Source of the DNA: JAFGMR01 sp964632755 | GTDB lineage: Archaea; Halobacteriota; Methanosarcinia; Methanotrichales; Methanotrichaceae | Assembly (NCBI GenBank): GCA_964632755.1 | Contig: CAZWDT010000028.1 | Coordinates: 1-35,373, forward strand | Direction of reading: 5' to 3' | DNA length: 35,373 nt | Part shown: in pieces, positions 15,557-22,840 of the stretch | How the letters are laid out: each line of letters starts with the position of its first letter | How positions within the stretch are numbered: the first letter of the stretch is position 1 | Translations under genes and position numbers: made by a program | Notes under the pieces: generated by a model | The model's input: only the letters and a program-made list of their open reading frames with translations | What the model was told of the DNA's origin: nothing | The model's database searches: none

Positions 15557-16753
15557 TCATAAAGGCTGCCCTTGCGCCTTTCGCCGCATCAATCTCGCCT
15601 GGAAGCCGTGGTACTTAGAAAAGCCCTCGGCATCCCTCTGGCTCAGCGTCTCGGAGTCGAACGAGACCATATCCTGGGAGTAGAGGGCATCTGGGGAGGA
15701 TCGGCCTACGGAGCTTGCAGAGCCGCAATAGAGCTTCATCTTGACGAATCCATTGACGCGGGAGTTGGCCTGGTCCTGGAAGGCATTGAGGTCGGCGTAC
15801 AAGGGATCATCGAGAAGTCCCATGTAGGCGAGCTCTGACCAGGCATCGTCGACCGAGGCCTTGAATCGGAGCTCCGACCTGGAGAGGACGAGGCGCTCGA
15901 GGTCCTTGTGAGCGGTCAATAGTATCGTTGCTGCAGGATGCTCGTAGTTTTCCCTGGCCTTCAGCCCGAGGACTCGGTCCTCGATCATATCGGTCCGGCC
16001 GACTCCGTGGCGACCCCCGATCGCGTTCAACCGTACTATGAGCTCCACGCCCCCCATCACCTGGCCATCCAGCGAGACCGGAACGCCGGACTCGAAGCCG
16101 ATCTCCACGATCTGTGAAGGCGTCAACGCATCTGGCGCCTTCGTCCAGGCGTAGATCTCCTCAGGCGGCTCGAAGGCGGGGTCCTCGAGGTTGCCGCCCT
16201 CGATCGACCTGGACCAGAGGTTCTCGTCGATCGACCATGGTCGCTCCTTCGTTACGGGGACATCTATCCCGTGCTCCCGGGCGTAGTCGATCTCCCACTC
16301 GCGGCTCAGGTCGAGATCCCTCATCGGGGCAATGCAATCGAGCGCTGTCGTGCGGAATATCGCTTCGAAGCGCAGCTGATCGTTGCCCCTTCCAGTGCAG
16401 CCGTGGGCGAGCGCCTTGACGCCCTTTTCCTGGGCGATCTCTACCGTCTTCTTGGCGATGAGCGGCCGGGCTATGGCCGTTCCCAGAACGTAGCCCTCAT
16501 ATGAGCCATTCGCCTTTATGAGTGGAAATAGGTACTCGCGGGCGAACTCCTCTTTGGCATCGATATGATAGTGCTCATCGCTGAGCTTCTCGGCACGAAG
16601 GTCTCCTCGCTCGAGATCTTCTTCTGGCTGACCAACGTCCACGAGGACGGTGATCACCTTATCGAAGCTATAGCGCTCCCGCAGGAGTGGTATGCAGACG
16701 GAGGTATCCAATCCTCCCGAATAGGCCAGCACAACCTCGGACAAAACAAACAC
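15557..16753 (-). CDS. argG: Argininosuccinate synthase
   Basis: The enzyme joins citrulline and aspartate using ATP to make argininosuccinate, the penultimate step of arginine synthesis. The N-terminal P-loop is VVLAYSGGLDTSV. Further signatures are GCTGRGNDQLRFE and WSIDENLWSRSIEGGNLEDP. The length of 398 matches the usual 395-410. The start is uncommon: the frame opens with GTG 16753, and there is no ATG before the P-loop (TTG 16744 is an alternative). The C-terminus GFQARLMRRKAQGQPL is complete. The adjacent gene on the other strand is a divergent radical SAM gene, with a 109-bp shared promoter region. Confidence 0.97.
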   Translation of the reverse strand: MFVLSEVVLAYSGGLDTSVCIPLLRERYSFDKVITVLVDVGQPEEDLERGDLRAEKLSDEHYHIDAKEEFAREYLFPLIKANGSYEGYVLGTAIARPLIAKKTVEIAQEKGVKALAHGCTGRGNDQLRFEAIFRTTALDCIAPMRDLDLSREWEIDYAREHGIDVPVTKERPWSIDENLWSRSIEGGNLEDPAFEPPEEIYAWTKAPDALTPSQIVEIGFESGVPVSLDGQVMGGVELIVRLNAIGGRHGVGRTDMIEDRVLGLKARENYEHPAATILLTAHKDLERLVLSRSELRFKASVDDAWSELAYMGLLDDPLYADLNAFQDQANSRVNGFVKMKLYCGSASSVGRSSPDALYSQDMVSFDSETLSQRDAEGFSKYHGFQARLMRRKAQGQPL

Positions 16754-16862
16754 CAGCCGATAGATCGAGAATCAGTTATTTTAACCTTATGAATGGAGGG
16801 TCCCTCGATCTTCTGCCGACCTGGGCGATAACTCTTTAACTGTCACGAAGGAAGAGATAACG

Positions 16863-17954
16863 ATGACCCAGCTAATCAGAACTGCCGCCCTCACAGTTGA
16901 CTTCTCTCTGGAGCGGCATGAGCTCTTGGCCAAGGGAGCCCTCTCCCGGGTGGTACAACCGGTACTCGACAGGATGAACGATCGGTTGAGTGTGGAGAAG
17001 CCCGCCATGGTCCGTGAGATGGACGTGGTCGCAACGACCTGGCTCCCTCCGATCCCAAGCGGGCCATTCAAGAGGCTCATACTGAATGAGGCGAAGATGG
17101 CGATAGGCAGGCCGGTTCCTCAGACGGTGAGCATCGAGGTTACAAGGGAATGCGGTTGCCGCTGCGATCACTGCAACATCAGGGAGGGGGAGGAGGAGCT
17201 CGAGGGCAAGGACATCGAGCGGGTCATCGATGAAGCTCTGGATCTTGGGGCATGCATCATCACATTCACAGAGGGCGATCCCTTACTCAGGGAGGATATC
17301 TTCGATCTGATAGCCCATGTGGATCCGGAGCTTGCTGTAACCAATCTGTTTACGCCCGGCATCGAGATGACTCACGATGTAGCAAGGAGGCTGAAGAACG
17401 CCGGGCTTTACAACCTCTTGGTGGGGGTATACAGCACCGATTCCAAGGAGCACGATCGCGTCCGAGGGGTCGAGGGGGCATTTGAGAAGGCGATCTCTGC
17501 CATAAGATGTGCACTGGACGAGGGGCTGATGGTCACCATGACGACGCACGTCACGTCCAAGGGCATAAGCCAGCTTCCCGATCTCTACGACCTGGCAAAG
17601 GACCTGGGCGTCCATGAGTTCTCGATCTGGGAGGGAATACCCCGGGATGCCGAGGATGCCCTGTCCCAGATAGACAGGGAGAAGATACTGCGCCTCTACC
17701 AAAAGGCGAACTCGAGCCGGGACGGTCCTAGGGTATTTGCAAGCACCTTCTTCGAAGGGCAGATGATGGGCTGCATGGCCGGGAGGAGGTGGCAACACGT
17801 GGCAGTGGACGGAAGCGTTCGTGGCTGTCCATACCTGAAGGAGAGCTACGGGAACGTATTGGACCTCCCCCTCAAGGAGATATGGAAGAGAATGCGCGCA
17901 TCAGGGGATTTCGATGGATTCGAGGGAAGTTGTCCGGCTCAGGGGCTGCCCTGA
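16863..17954 (+). CDS. Radical SAM protein with SPASM-like C-terminus
   Basis: The 363-residue protein has the [4Fe-4S]/SAM motif CxxxCxxC at C97, C101 and C104 (ECGCRCDHCN), after the strand QTVSIEVTRE. A GD-motif-like EGDPLLREDI follows. The C-terminal portion has cysteines in GCMAGRRW, RGCPYLKESYGNVLDLPLKE and GSC, as in SPASM-type enzymes that modify peptides or cofactors. Its 85-residue N-terminal extension before the barrel is not recognised. The substrate is unknown. It lies upstream of the OapABC-type operon with a 230-bp gap, so it is probably separate. ATG 16863 has a GGAAGAGA purine run before it. The stop falls inside a strong hairpin. Confidence 0.88.
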   Translation: MTQLIRTAALTVDFSLERHELLAKGALSRVVQPVLDRMNDRLSVEKPAMVREMDVVATTWLPPIPSGPFKRLILNEAKMAIGRPVPQTVSIEVTRECGCRCDHCNIREGEEELEGKDIERVIDEALDLGACIITFTEGDPLLREDIFDLIAHVDPELAVTNLFTPGIEMTHDVARRLKNAGLYNLLVGVYSTDSKEHDRVRGVEGAFEKAISAIRCALDEGLMVTMTTHVTSKGISQLPDLYDLAKDLGVHEFSIWEGIPRDAEDALSQIDREKILRLYQKANSSRDGPRVFASTFFEGQMMGCMAGRRWQHVAVDGSVRGCPYLKESYGNVLDLPLKEIWKRMRASGDFDGFEGSCPAQGLP

Positions 17955-17957
17955 GCC
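17936..17957 (+). terminator. Perfect 9-bp hairpin over the radical SAM stop codon
   Basis: GGCTCAGGG (17936-17944) and CCCTGAGCC (17949-17957) pair perfectly around the loop GCTG, with TGA 17952-17954 in the 3' arm. T- and A-rich DNA begins about 30 bp later. It may be a terminator or an RNA-stability structure. Confidence 0.4.
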
Positions 17958-18185
17958 CCTCGCCAATGTCCTCCGATTCGTTAGAATAATAATTTTAAAA
18001 TATTATATTTGTATGGGTCGTGCCATCTCCTCGAAAGTTCCGGCTGGGGACCGGCTGCGAGTCCGCGTTATTCCTTCTCCTATGGTTGTAGGTCTCCTCG
18101 CTCAGACGGACAATTATATACCTGAAAAAAAGTTATGGAAAATTATTAGTAGAGAAATGGTGCAAAGCTAAACCAGAGGATGGAT

Positions 18186-18821
18186 ATGGATGTTATCAAC
18201 AGGTTCAGGATGAGCCTTGGGTTGTGGGTCAGACGCATATTCGGCAGGAGCCGGGCTAAGATCGGCATATACGGCCCGCCGAACGCGGGGAAGACGACGC
18301 TTGCCAATCGCATCGTGAAGGACTTCAGCGGTGGAGAGGTGGGCTCGGTCTCCCACATCCCACACGAGACGAGGAGGGCTGTCCGAAAGGAGGGCGTATT
18401 GGTCAAGGGGAATGGATCCAGTATTCAGCTGGATATCGTCGATACGCCGGGCATGGCAACGAAGATCGACTTCAAGGAGTTCATGGCGTTTGGCATGGAC
18501 GAGGCCGAGGCCAAGAAAAGGGCGAAGGAGGCCACCGAAGGGGTGATAGAGGCCATCAAATGGCTGGACGATCTAGATGGCGTCCTCTTGGTGATGGATG
18601 CGACGGCGGATCCCTATACACAGGTCAACGTCACCGTTATAGGCAATATGGAGGCGAGAAGGCTGCCCATCCTCATAATAGCCAACAAGATAGACCTGCC
18701 CGACGCCTCCCCGTCAAGGATCAAGTCGGCCTTCCCCCAGCATCCCATCGTCTCAATCTCGGCCCTGGATGGCAATAACATCGATGACCTCTACAATGCC
18801 ATAGCGGCCAACTTCGGGTGA
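18186..18821 (+). CDS. Era-like small GTPase, OapA/ArvA type
   Basis: The 211-residue GTPase has G1 GPPNAGKTTL, G3 DTPGM, G4 ANKIDLPD and G5 SALDGN, with an N-terminal basic-hydrophobic helix that could touch the membrane. It is the first gene of a three-gene set with a DUF2073 protein and a zinc-ribbon protein. This arrangement matches the archaeal OapABC/ArvABC group, which as I recall affects cell shape and motility in haloarchaea. ATG 18186 is chosen because GAGG (18176-18179) stands 6 nt before it; ATG 18180 touches the ribosome site. The insert FMAFGMDEAEAKKRAKEATE lies after switch II. Confidence 0.9.
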   Translation: MDVINRFRMSLGLWVRRIFGRSRAKIGIYGPPNAGKTTLANRIVKDFSGGEVGSVSHIPHETRRAVRKEGVLVKGNGSSIQLDIVDTPGMATKIDFKEFMAFGMDEAEAKKRAKEATEGVIEAIKWLDDLDGVLLVMDATADPYTQVNVTVIGNMEARRLPILIIANKIDLPDASPSRIKSAFPQHPIVSISALDGNNIDDLYNAIAANFG

Positions 18822-18825
18822 TCCC

Positions 18826-19188
18826 ATGCGAGAAGTACAGATGGATCTGATCTCTGAGGAGATGCTCTCCCACATGACGTCCATGGAGAAGATCAGGCTT
18901 ATACTGGATAAGGTCAAGACGGGCAAGATCGTGGTCCTGGAGAGCGGCCTCACCCCTGAAGAGGAGGTCAAGCTGATAGAGATGACGATGACCGAGATCA
19001 GGGTCGATGAGTTCACCGGGATCGAGATCGAGACCTATCCTATGAGACGGGAGGGATCTTTTCTTCAGAGGATCCTTGGGAAAGGTAGCAACAAGGGCAG
19101 GATGACGGTGATCGGCCCTGCAAACCAGCTCCGGACGGTGGAGAAGGATCAGTTTCAGATCAGCACCAAGGTCTCTGTGGGGGATTGA
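18826..19188 (+). CDS. DUF2073 protein, OapB/ArvB type
   Basis: The 120-residue protein starts 4 bp after the GTPase stop. It contains the DUF2073 features MEKIRLILDKVKTGKIVVLE, SGLTPEEEVKLIEMTMTEIR and a C-terminal GKGSNKGRMTVIGPANQLRT. Its constant position between the GTPase and the zinc-ribbon protein in archaea suggests that the three form a complex or pathway. No enzymatic motif is visible. Spacing implies co-translation. Confidence 0.85.
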   Translation: MREVQMDLISEEMLSHMTSMEKIRLILDKVKTGKIVVLESGLTPEEEVKLIEMTMTEIRVDEFTGIEIETYPMRREGSFLQRILGKGSNKGRMTVIGPANQLRTVEKDQFQISTKVSVGD

Positions 19189-19192
19189 TCGA

Positions 19193-19651
19193 ATGCCCCA
19201 TATGTGCACAAGATGCCGGAAGGTCTTCCAAGATGGAATCGACCTCCTCCAGGGATGCCCTGCCTGCGGCTGGAAGAAGTTCCAGTTCATGAAGGCTGGT
19301 CAGAGGGCTGGCCTGGCAAGTTGGGAGAGGGGGGCGACAGAGGAGGTCCTGGAAAGGCCGGTTATAACGAGTGCCATGGGGGTCAGGAGGCCTCCCAGGG
19401 TCGAGGAGAAGGGCGAGCTGGAAAGGGATCGAGCCGAGAATGGGGATACTGACCGAGTTATGGATGGGGATCCAGAAAAGGCAGAAGAGGAGGACGAAAG
19501 GGATCTCGAGAGCATCAGGATCGAAGAGCCGGGATCCTATGAGCTAAATCTCGATACCCTCTTCAACAGGGATGAGCTCGTCATGGCCCTGAAAGAGGGG
19601 ACCTATGTGATTGACCTATCCACTGCATTTCGCAGATCAAGAAAGGACTGA
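19193..19651 (+). CDS. Zinc-ribbon protein, OapC/ArvC type
   Basis: The 152-residue protein starts 4 bp after the DUF2073 gene. It opens with a zinc ribbon: MCTRCRKVF (C-x2-C) and GCPACGWKKFQ (C-x2-C). A low-complexity acidic linker (about 65-115, rich in Glu, Arg and Asp) follows, then a conserved tail, EPGSYELNLDTLFNRDELVM and ALKEGTYVIDLSTAF. The tail is typical of the archaeal OapC-type Zn-ribbon proteins and may be what the partners bind. It is the last gene of the operon; the convergent small gene begins 35 bp beyond it. Confidence 0.85.
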   Translation: MPHMCTRCRKVFQDGIDLLQGCPACGWKKFQFMKAGQRAGLASWERGATEEVLERPVITSAMGVRRPPRVEEKGELERDRAENGDTDRVMDGDPEKAEEEDERDLESIRIEEPGSYELNLDTLFNRDELVMALKEGTYVIDLSTAFRRSRKD

Positions 19652-19686
19652 GCAGGCCAATCGGCATCGTCGCCGCGACCGATTGG

Positions 19687-19836
19687 TCATTTATCAACTC
19701 TTATCGTTATCTCCCTCCAGTTTGGATCCACTCCATGGAGGCACTCGGTCATGCTTGCAACGACATTTCCCAGCATCTCCTGGGGAAAGCCGCTAAGGGG
19801 AATCTCCGATCCATCGATTTTGACTTCTACCTTCAT
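19687..19836 (-). CDS. Small conserved archaeal protein, 49 aa
   Basis: The protein starts MKVEVKIDGSEIPLSGFPQE and continues MLGNVVASMTECLHGVD with a C-terminal ITIRVDK: a beta strand, one amphipathic helix and a strand. I recall similar tiny proteins ('v.vdG.eIpLn.F....l.nvv..mv.sLkgv') in other methanogens, without assigned function. The frame could extend to 19905, but ATG 19836 has GGAGAGGA 5 nt upstream and starts exactly where conserved-looking sequence begins. It converges on the zinc-ribbon gene. Confidence 0.65.
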   Translation of the reverse strand: MKVEVKIDGSEIPLSGFPQEMLGNVVASMTECLHGVDPNWREITIRVDK

Positions 19837-19901
19837 TAAAATCCTCTCCAAGATAGATGAGGTGGACCGGGGTCGCTTGGATCCCGATCCTTTGGTTGCT
19901 T

Positions 19902-20321
19902 TCAAGCACCGCCGAATATGGCGATTGGCGGAGTGTAGACCGTGGTCCTGGGAGTGAGGTAATTTATGTCAGGGCCGCGAAGCGCATGGGCTGGGGTGAC
20001 GACGGTGTTGGAGCCGCTCGTTATGTTTCCGTTCCTGATGGAGAACATGGGGGTTATGGTGATCGGCGTCGGGCCCTTGATGACCGTTGGATCGATCACT
20101 GGCTTGTTCACCTTGCCAAGCGTGCTGAGGTCAAGGGGAATGTATGCAGGGGCCGCCTGACCTGCAGAAGTGGGCATTGTCGAGCTGATCCTAGGCAGGG
20201 CTACGGGATCGATCACGGGCTTCTTTCCTAGTGTGCTGAGATCCATTACGTCACTGGCGCTGGCCATCTGCAGGCCAGCCATGAACATCAAAAGTACGAT
20301 GAGGGTGATCTTTACCTTCAT
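19902..20321 (-). CDS. Secreted repeat-containing protein, unknown
   Basis: The 139-residue protein has a clear signal peptide (ITLIVLLMFMAGLQMASAS). The mature part is Pro-, Thr- and Ile-rich and repeats DLSTLGKKPVIDP and DLSTLGKVNKPVIDP, with a third degenerate PVIDP context. It then continues as TPITITPMFSIRNGNITSGS. No enzyme motif is visible and I recognise no family. The strong ribosome site AAGGAGGT lies a few bases before ATG 20321, so it is probably well expressed. It may be a surface or extracellular structural protein. N-glycosylation sequons (NIT) are present. Confidence 0.7.
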   Translation of the reverse strand: MKVKITLIVLLMFMAGLQMASASDVMDLSTLGKKPVIDPVALPRISSTMPTSAGQAAPAYIPLDLSTLGKVNKPVIDPTVIKGPTPITITPMFSIRNGNITSGSNTVVTPAHALRGPDINYLTPRTTVYTPPIAIFGGA

Positions 20322-20499
20322 ATAGAGACCTCCTTTATGAGCCTATCTCAGTGTTTTACCATTTATTCCTTTTGATGAGCAGATGTAGATCTGCGGGCGG
20401 TCTTGCCCCTCGTCAGAGGAGCTAAGCCTCGTTGGAGTTCAGGCCTCAAAAGATGGGCATAGCCTCACCAGAATGCAAGCTTCACCACAATGCACGCCC

Positions 20500-21843
20500 C
20501 TACCAGAGGAGAAGGCCAAAGTAGCGAGCAGCATAGGCGAGTCCCACGAGGATCACCGCCGAGCTGAAGACGGCTGTGAGATATCGTCCCGCCTGGACGT
20601 ATCTATCCCCCACCTTGCCGGCCACCTTGCGGGAGAAGGTGGATATGGGGATCACGGGAACACCGTGCCCCAGGCCGAAGGAGAAGAGCATCAATCCTCC
20701 AACGAGGGGGGCGACCTGCTGTGAGGCAAGCCAGATGAGCACCGGAAAGACTAGCGAGACGGCGCAGGGGGCCCAGCCAAGGGCGAATAATACGCCAAGC
20801 GTGAAAGCTCCAAGCAGGGCCGAGTACTTGAAGAGATCCATCGATAACCCCACAGTCCTTTCGAGAAAGCTCTTCTCCCCCTGCCCCAGGTTAAGCCTGG
20901 ACGTTATGGGGTAAAGCAGGCCGTCGAGGGGCCAGAGGCCGTTTATCCCCAGCATTATCATGATGAGGCCTGCGAGTAGGTCGAATGTTCTGGCCTCTCG
21001 CACGAAGACGCCTATATGGGAGATGAAGATGCCTATCATGAAGAAGACGAGCCCCATTCCAAACGTGAAGGCAAGGCCGATCATGAAGCCCTCCAGCGAG
21101 CCGGATCCATGCAGGTACTCCTCCCTCCTTCGCGAGGTCATGATGTAGGAGAATATGGCAACCATCAGGGCAATGGAGCATGGCGCAAGCGAGGTCACAA
21201 TTCCTAGGAAGAACATGCCAAGATAGGAGTAGCTTTGGGAGGATGCGTCCACATATCCATCCGCTCCTTCGCCCACCTCTCGGTCCAGCTCATCAAGGGC
21301 GTTTTTAAGCGATGCTGCATCCACTACACCCTCCTGGTTGCCATGGCCCATCCGGTAGACGTGGTATACCCTCGAGACCTGCCCGTCCCCATCGATCAAG
21401 AGCAGCGTGGGATTCGAGAAGCCGCCATCGACGGTTGCATAATCGATGAACTCGCGCGAGATCGGGTAAGGCTCCATATCATCGGCCCAGGGCCAGCTGA
21501 TATTGAGGCCCCACCATGATCGAGCAAGCGTTCTGCCGTCCTTGGAAAACGGGTTCTTCCTGATGTTCAGAGTTATTATATTGATCTTGGGATCGATTGC
21601 ATCTAGCCTGTCGAGCTCTGTGAGCTGGGCGCGAAGCGAGGGCTCGCACTCAAGGCAGAGCGGGTACTCGATGCTCCCCATGAATAGGATCGAATACTCC
21701 CCCTGGCCGAGCGCTATCTCCTGGCCATCCAGGTCGCGGAAGGTCAGAACGGATGGATCAATTCCGGATTCCGCAAGGCCGCAGGCTTGGGTGCATCCGA
21801 GAAGGAGCGCCAAGAGGGCCAGGAGATATCTCGCTCGATCCAT
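20500..21843 (-). CDS. Thioredoxin-like domain fused to CcdA/DsbD-type membrane transporter
   Basis: The 447-residue protein starts with a lipobox-like signal (ALLALLLGC). An extracytoplasmic thioredoxin/TlpA-like domain (about 30-190) follows with redox motif CLEC in EYPLCLECEPSL. A CcdA/DsbD transmembrane domain comes next, with paired Cys in SLAPCSIALM and GWAPCAVSLV and six or more helices. CcdA-type proteins carry reducing power from cytoplasmic thioredoxin to the outside. A built-in receiving domain makes this a minimal DsbD-like unit. It starts 3 bp after a thioredoxin-fold lipoprotein gene, so the two are one operon and probably exchange electrons. Confidence 0.88.
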   Translation of the reverse strand: MDRARYLLALLALLLGCTQACGLAESGIDPSVLTFRDLDGQEIALGQGEYSILFMGSIEYPLCLECEPSLRAQLTELDRLDAIDPKINIITLNIRKNPFSKDGRTLARSWWGLNISWPWADDMEPYPISREFIDYATVDGGFSNPTLLLIDGDGQVSRVYHVYRMGHGNQEGVVDAASLKNALDELDREVGEGADGYVDASSQSYSYLGMFFLGIVTSLAPCSIALMVAIFSYIMTSRRREEYLHGSGSLEGFMIGLAFTFGMGLVFFMIGIFISHIGVFVREARTFDLLAGLIMIMLGINGLWPLDGLLYPITSRLNLGQGEKSFLERTVGLSMDLFKYSALLGAFTLGVLFALGWAPCAVSLVFPVLIWLASQQVAPLVGGLMLFSFGLGHGVPVIPISTFSRKVAGKVGDRYVQAGRYLTAVFSSAVILVGLAYAARYFGLLLW

Positions 21844-21846
21844 GGA

Positions 21847-22371
21847 TCAATCCTGGGGTGAGTTCTGCCGGAACTGGGCCAGGGCATCGTCGAGATAGGA
21901 TCTGAGCCTATCATCGCCTACGACTTCTTCGGTGCTGTGCCATCCCACCTGGACCCGGCCTTGGGAATCCACAACCCAGGTGAGGATCACCATGAGCGGA
22001 ATTGATCCAACCCCGCCGTCCGGGTCGTAGGGTATCATATCATAGACCCTGTGATCCCTTAGGGCATCGATATCGAAGTATGCGATGTCTCCCAGATAGC
22101 CGTCCAGGAGGCCGTCGAGGATCCTCCTCTGCTGGGCGCAGGCGGGGCACTGCTCCTTCTGGAGGAATATGAAGACCGGCTTGCTCTGGAGGGCATCGAG
22201 TGCCCAGCTTGCGTGGGGCACATCCATTCCCGATTGGGGATTCATCCTGGGATATGTGATCCACCAGTCGTCATCTCCTCCGCCTACGGCGATCGAGCCA
22301 GCGCCGCATCCGACCAAGATCAGGAGGGCTGCAAACGTACAGATAATAGAGATCTTAGGCATGGTATCCAT
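21847..22371 (-). CDS. Thioredoxin-fold lipoprotein
   Basis: The protein of about 174 residues has signal/lipobox sequence ISIICTFAALLILVGCGAGS. It then has a thioredoxin fold with PVFIFLQKEQCPACAQQRRI (active site CPAC, residues near 75 of the mature chain), a cis-Pro region GSIPLMVIL, and a C-terminal helix. It should act outside the membrane as a thiol reductase or oxidase. It is the first gene of an operon with the CcdA fusion (TGA tcc ATG). ATG 22371 or 22362 fit the signal peptide; the longer frame to 22464 would hide the signal. A TATA-like CTAATATACC stands about 30 bp upstream. Confidence 0.82.
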   Translation of the reverse strand: MDTMPKISIICTFAALLILVGCGAGSIAVGGGDDDWWITYPRMNPQSGMDVPHASWALDALQSKPVFIFLQKEQCPACAQQRRILDGLLDGYLGDIAYFDIDALRDHRVYDMIPYDPDGGVGSIPLMVILTWVVDSQGRVQVGWHSTEEVVGDDRLRSYLDDALAQFRQNSPQD

Positions 22372-22435
22372 GACTCCGAAGGCGTATTTGGCGAAGGGGT
22401 ATATTAGGGACACCCATCCCCGGTCGTTGCGTGCC

Positions 22436-22443
22436 ATATATAT
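22436..22443 (+). promoter_or_regulatory. TATA box giving a leaderless transcript for the small zinc protein
   Basis: ATATATAT is centred about 27 bp before ATG 22467, so transcription would begin at or next to the start codon. This supports the short 50-residue reading of the downstream gene. It lies in the divergent promoter shared with the thioredoxin lipoprotein. Confidence 0.5.
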
Positions 22444-22466
22444 CTGAAGGCGGCATCCCGACAAGT

Positions 22467-22619
22467 ATGGACTGCCAGATATGCGGCATGAGGGGAGTTT
22501 CCCTGATCAAGGTGAGGCATAGGGACCGGGGCTGTGTAAAGGTCTGCAGCGGCTGCTACGAGAGGGAGTGGGAGAGGATCCTTCCGGCAACCGGGGGATG
22601 TTCCTGTTGGGGCGGATGA
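22467..22619 (+). CDS. Small zinc-binding protein, 50 aa
   Basis: The protein reads MDCQICGMRGVSLIKVRHRD, then GCVKVCSGCYEREWERILPA, ending in GGCSCWGG. Two C-x2-C pairs (CQIC and CSGC) about 22 residues apart fit a treble-clef or zinc-knuckle fold, with an extra C-x-C near the end. Similar mini zinc proteins occur in methanogens, with no known role. The frame extends upstream to 22431, but a TATA box in that extension favours ATG 22467. It is divergent from the thioredoxin/CcdA operon and upstream of the rhodanese gene, so a thiol- or metal-related role is possible. Confidence 0.65.
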   Translation: MDCQICGMRGVSLIKVRHRDRGCVKVCSGCYEREWERILPATGGCSCWGG

Positions 22620-22687
22620 GGCAATGGAGAGCGGAGCATCAAGCTCTGCCGCTAGGTTGATACAGGATTGCATAATCGCCTGATAAT

Positions 22688-22711
22688 CATTTAAGTGGCA
22701 TACATTTAAGT
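22688..22711. promoter_or_regulatory. Two direct CATTTAAGT repeats upstream of the rhodanese gene
   Basis: CATTTAAGT occurs at 22688-22696 and 22703-22711, a 15-bp period, in the AT-rich part of the gap before the rhodanese gene. One copy could be the TATA element and the pair a regulator site. The leader after them would be about 100 bp, with GAGGAG 8 nt before the start at 22841. Confidence 0.35.
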
Positions 22712-22840
22712 AGATCGAGGGATATATCTGGATTAGAGGTCTCGCCCGAACCGGTGCCATAACGAAGAGGGAGCGGCTGGCATCCGGGAAGGGGATGTGC
22801 CAAGGATGCTTTAGGGCGTCATAGTCGAGGAGTGTTAGTC

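Noticed and set aside
17914..18171. 85-codon frame between the radical SAM gene and the GTPase gene
   Set aside because: It spans a hairpin and an AT-rich promoter region, with no domain-like sequence.
20465..20495. Two copies of TCACCA(G/C)AATGCA with 18-bp spacing, considered as a CRISPR-like start
   Set aside because: Only two short imperfect units occur, with no array and no cas genes. It is probably a chance or minor tandem duplication.
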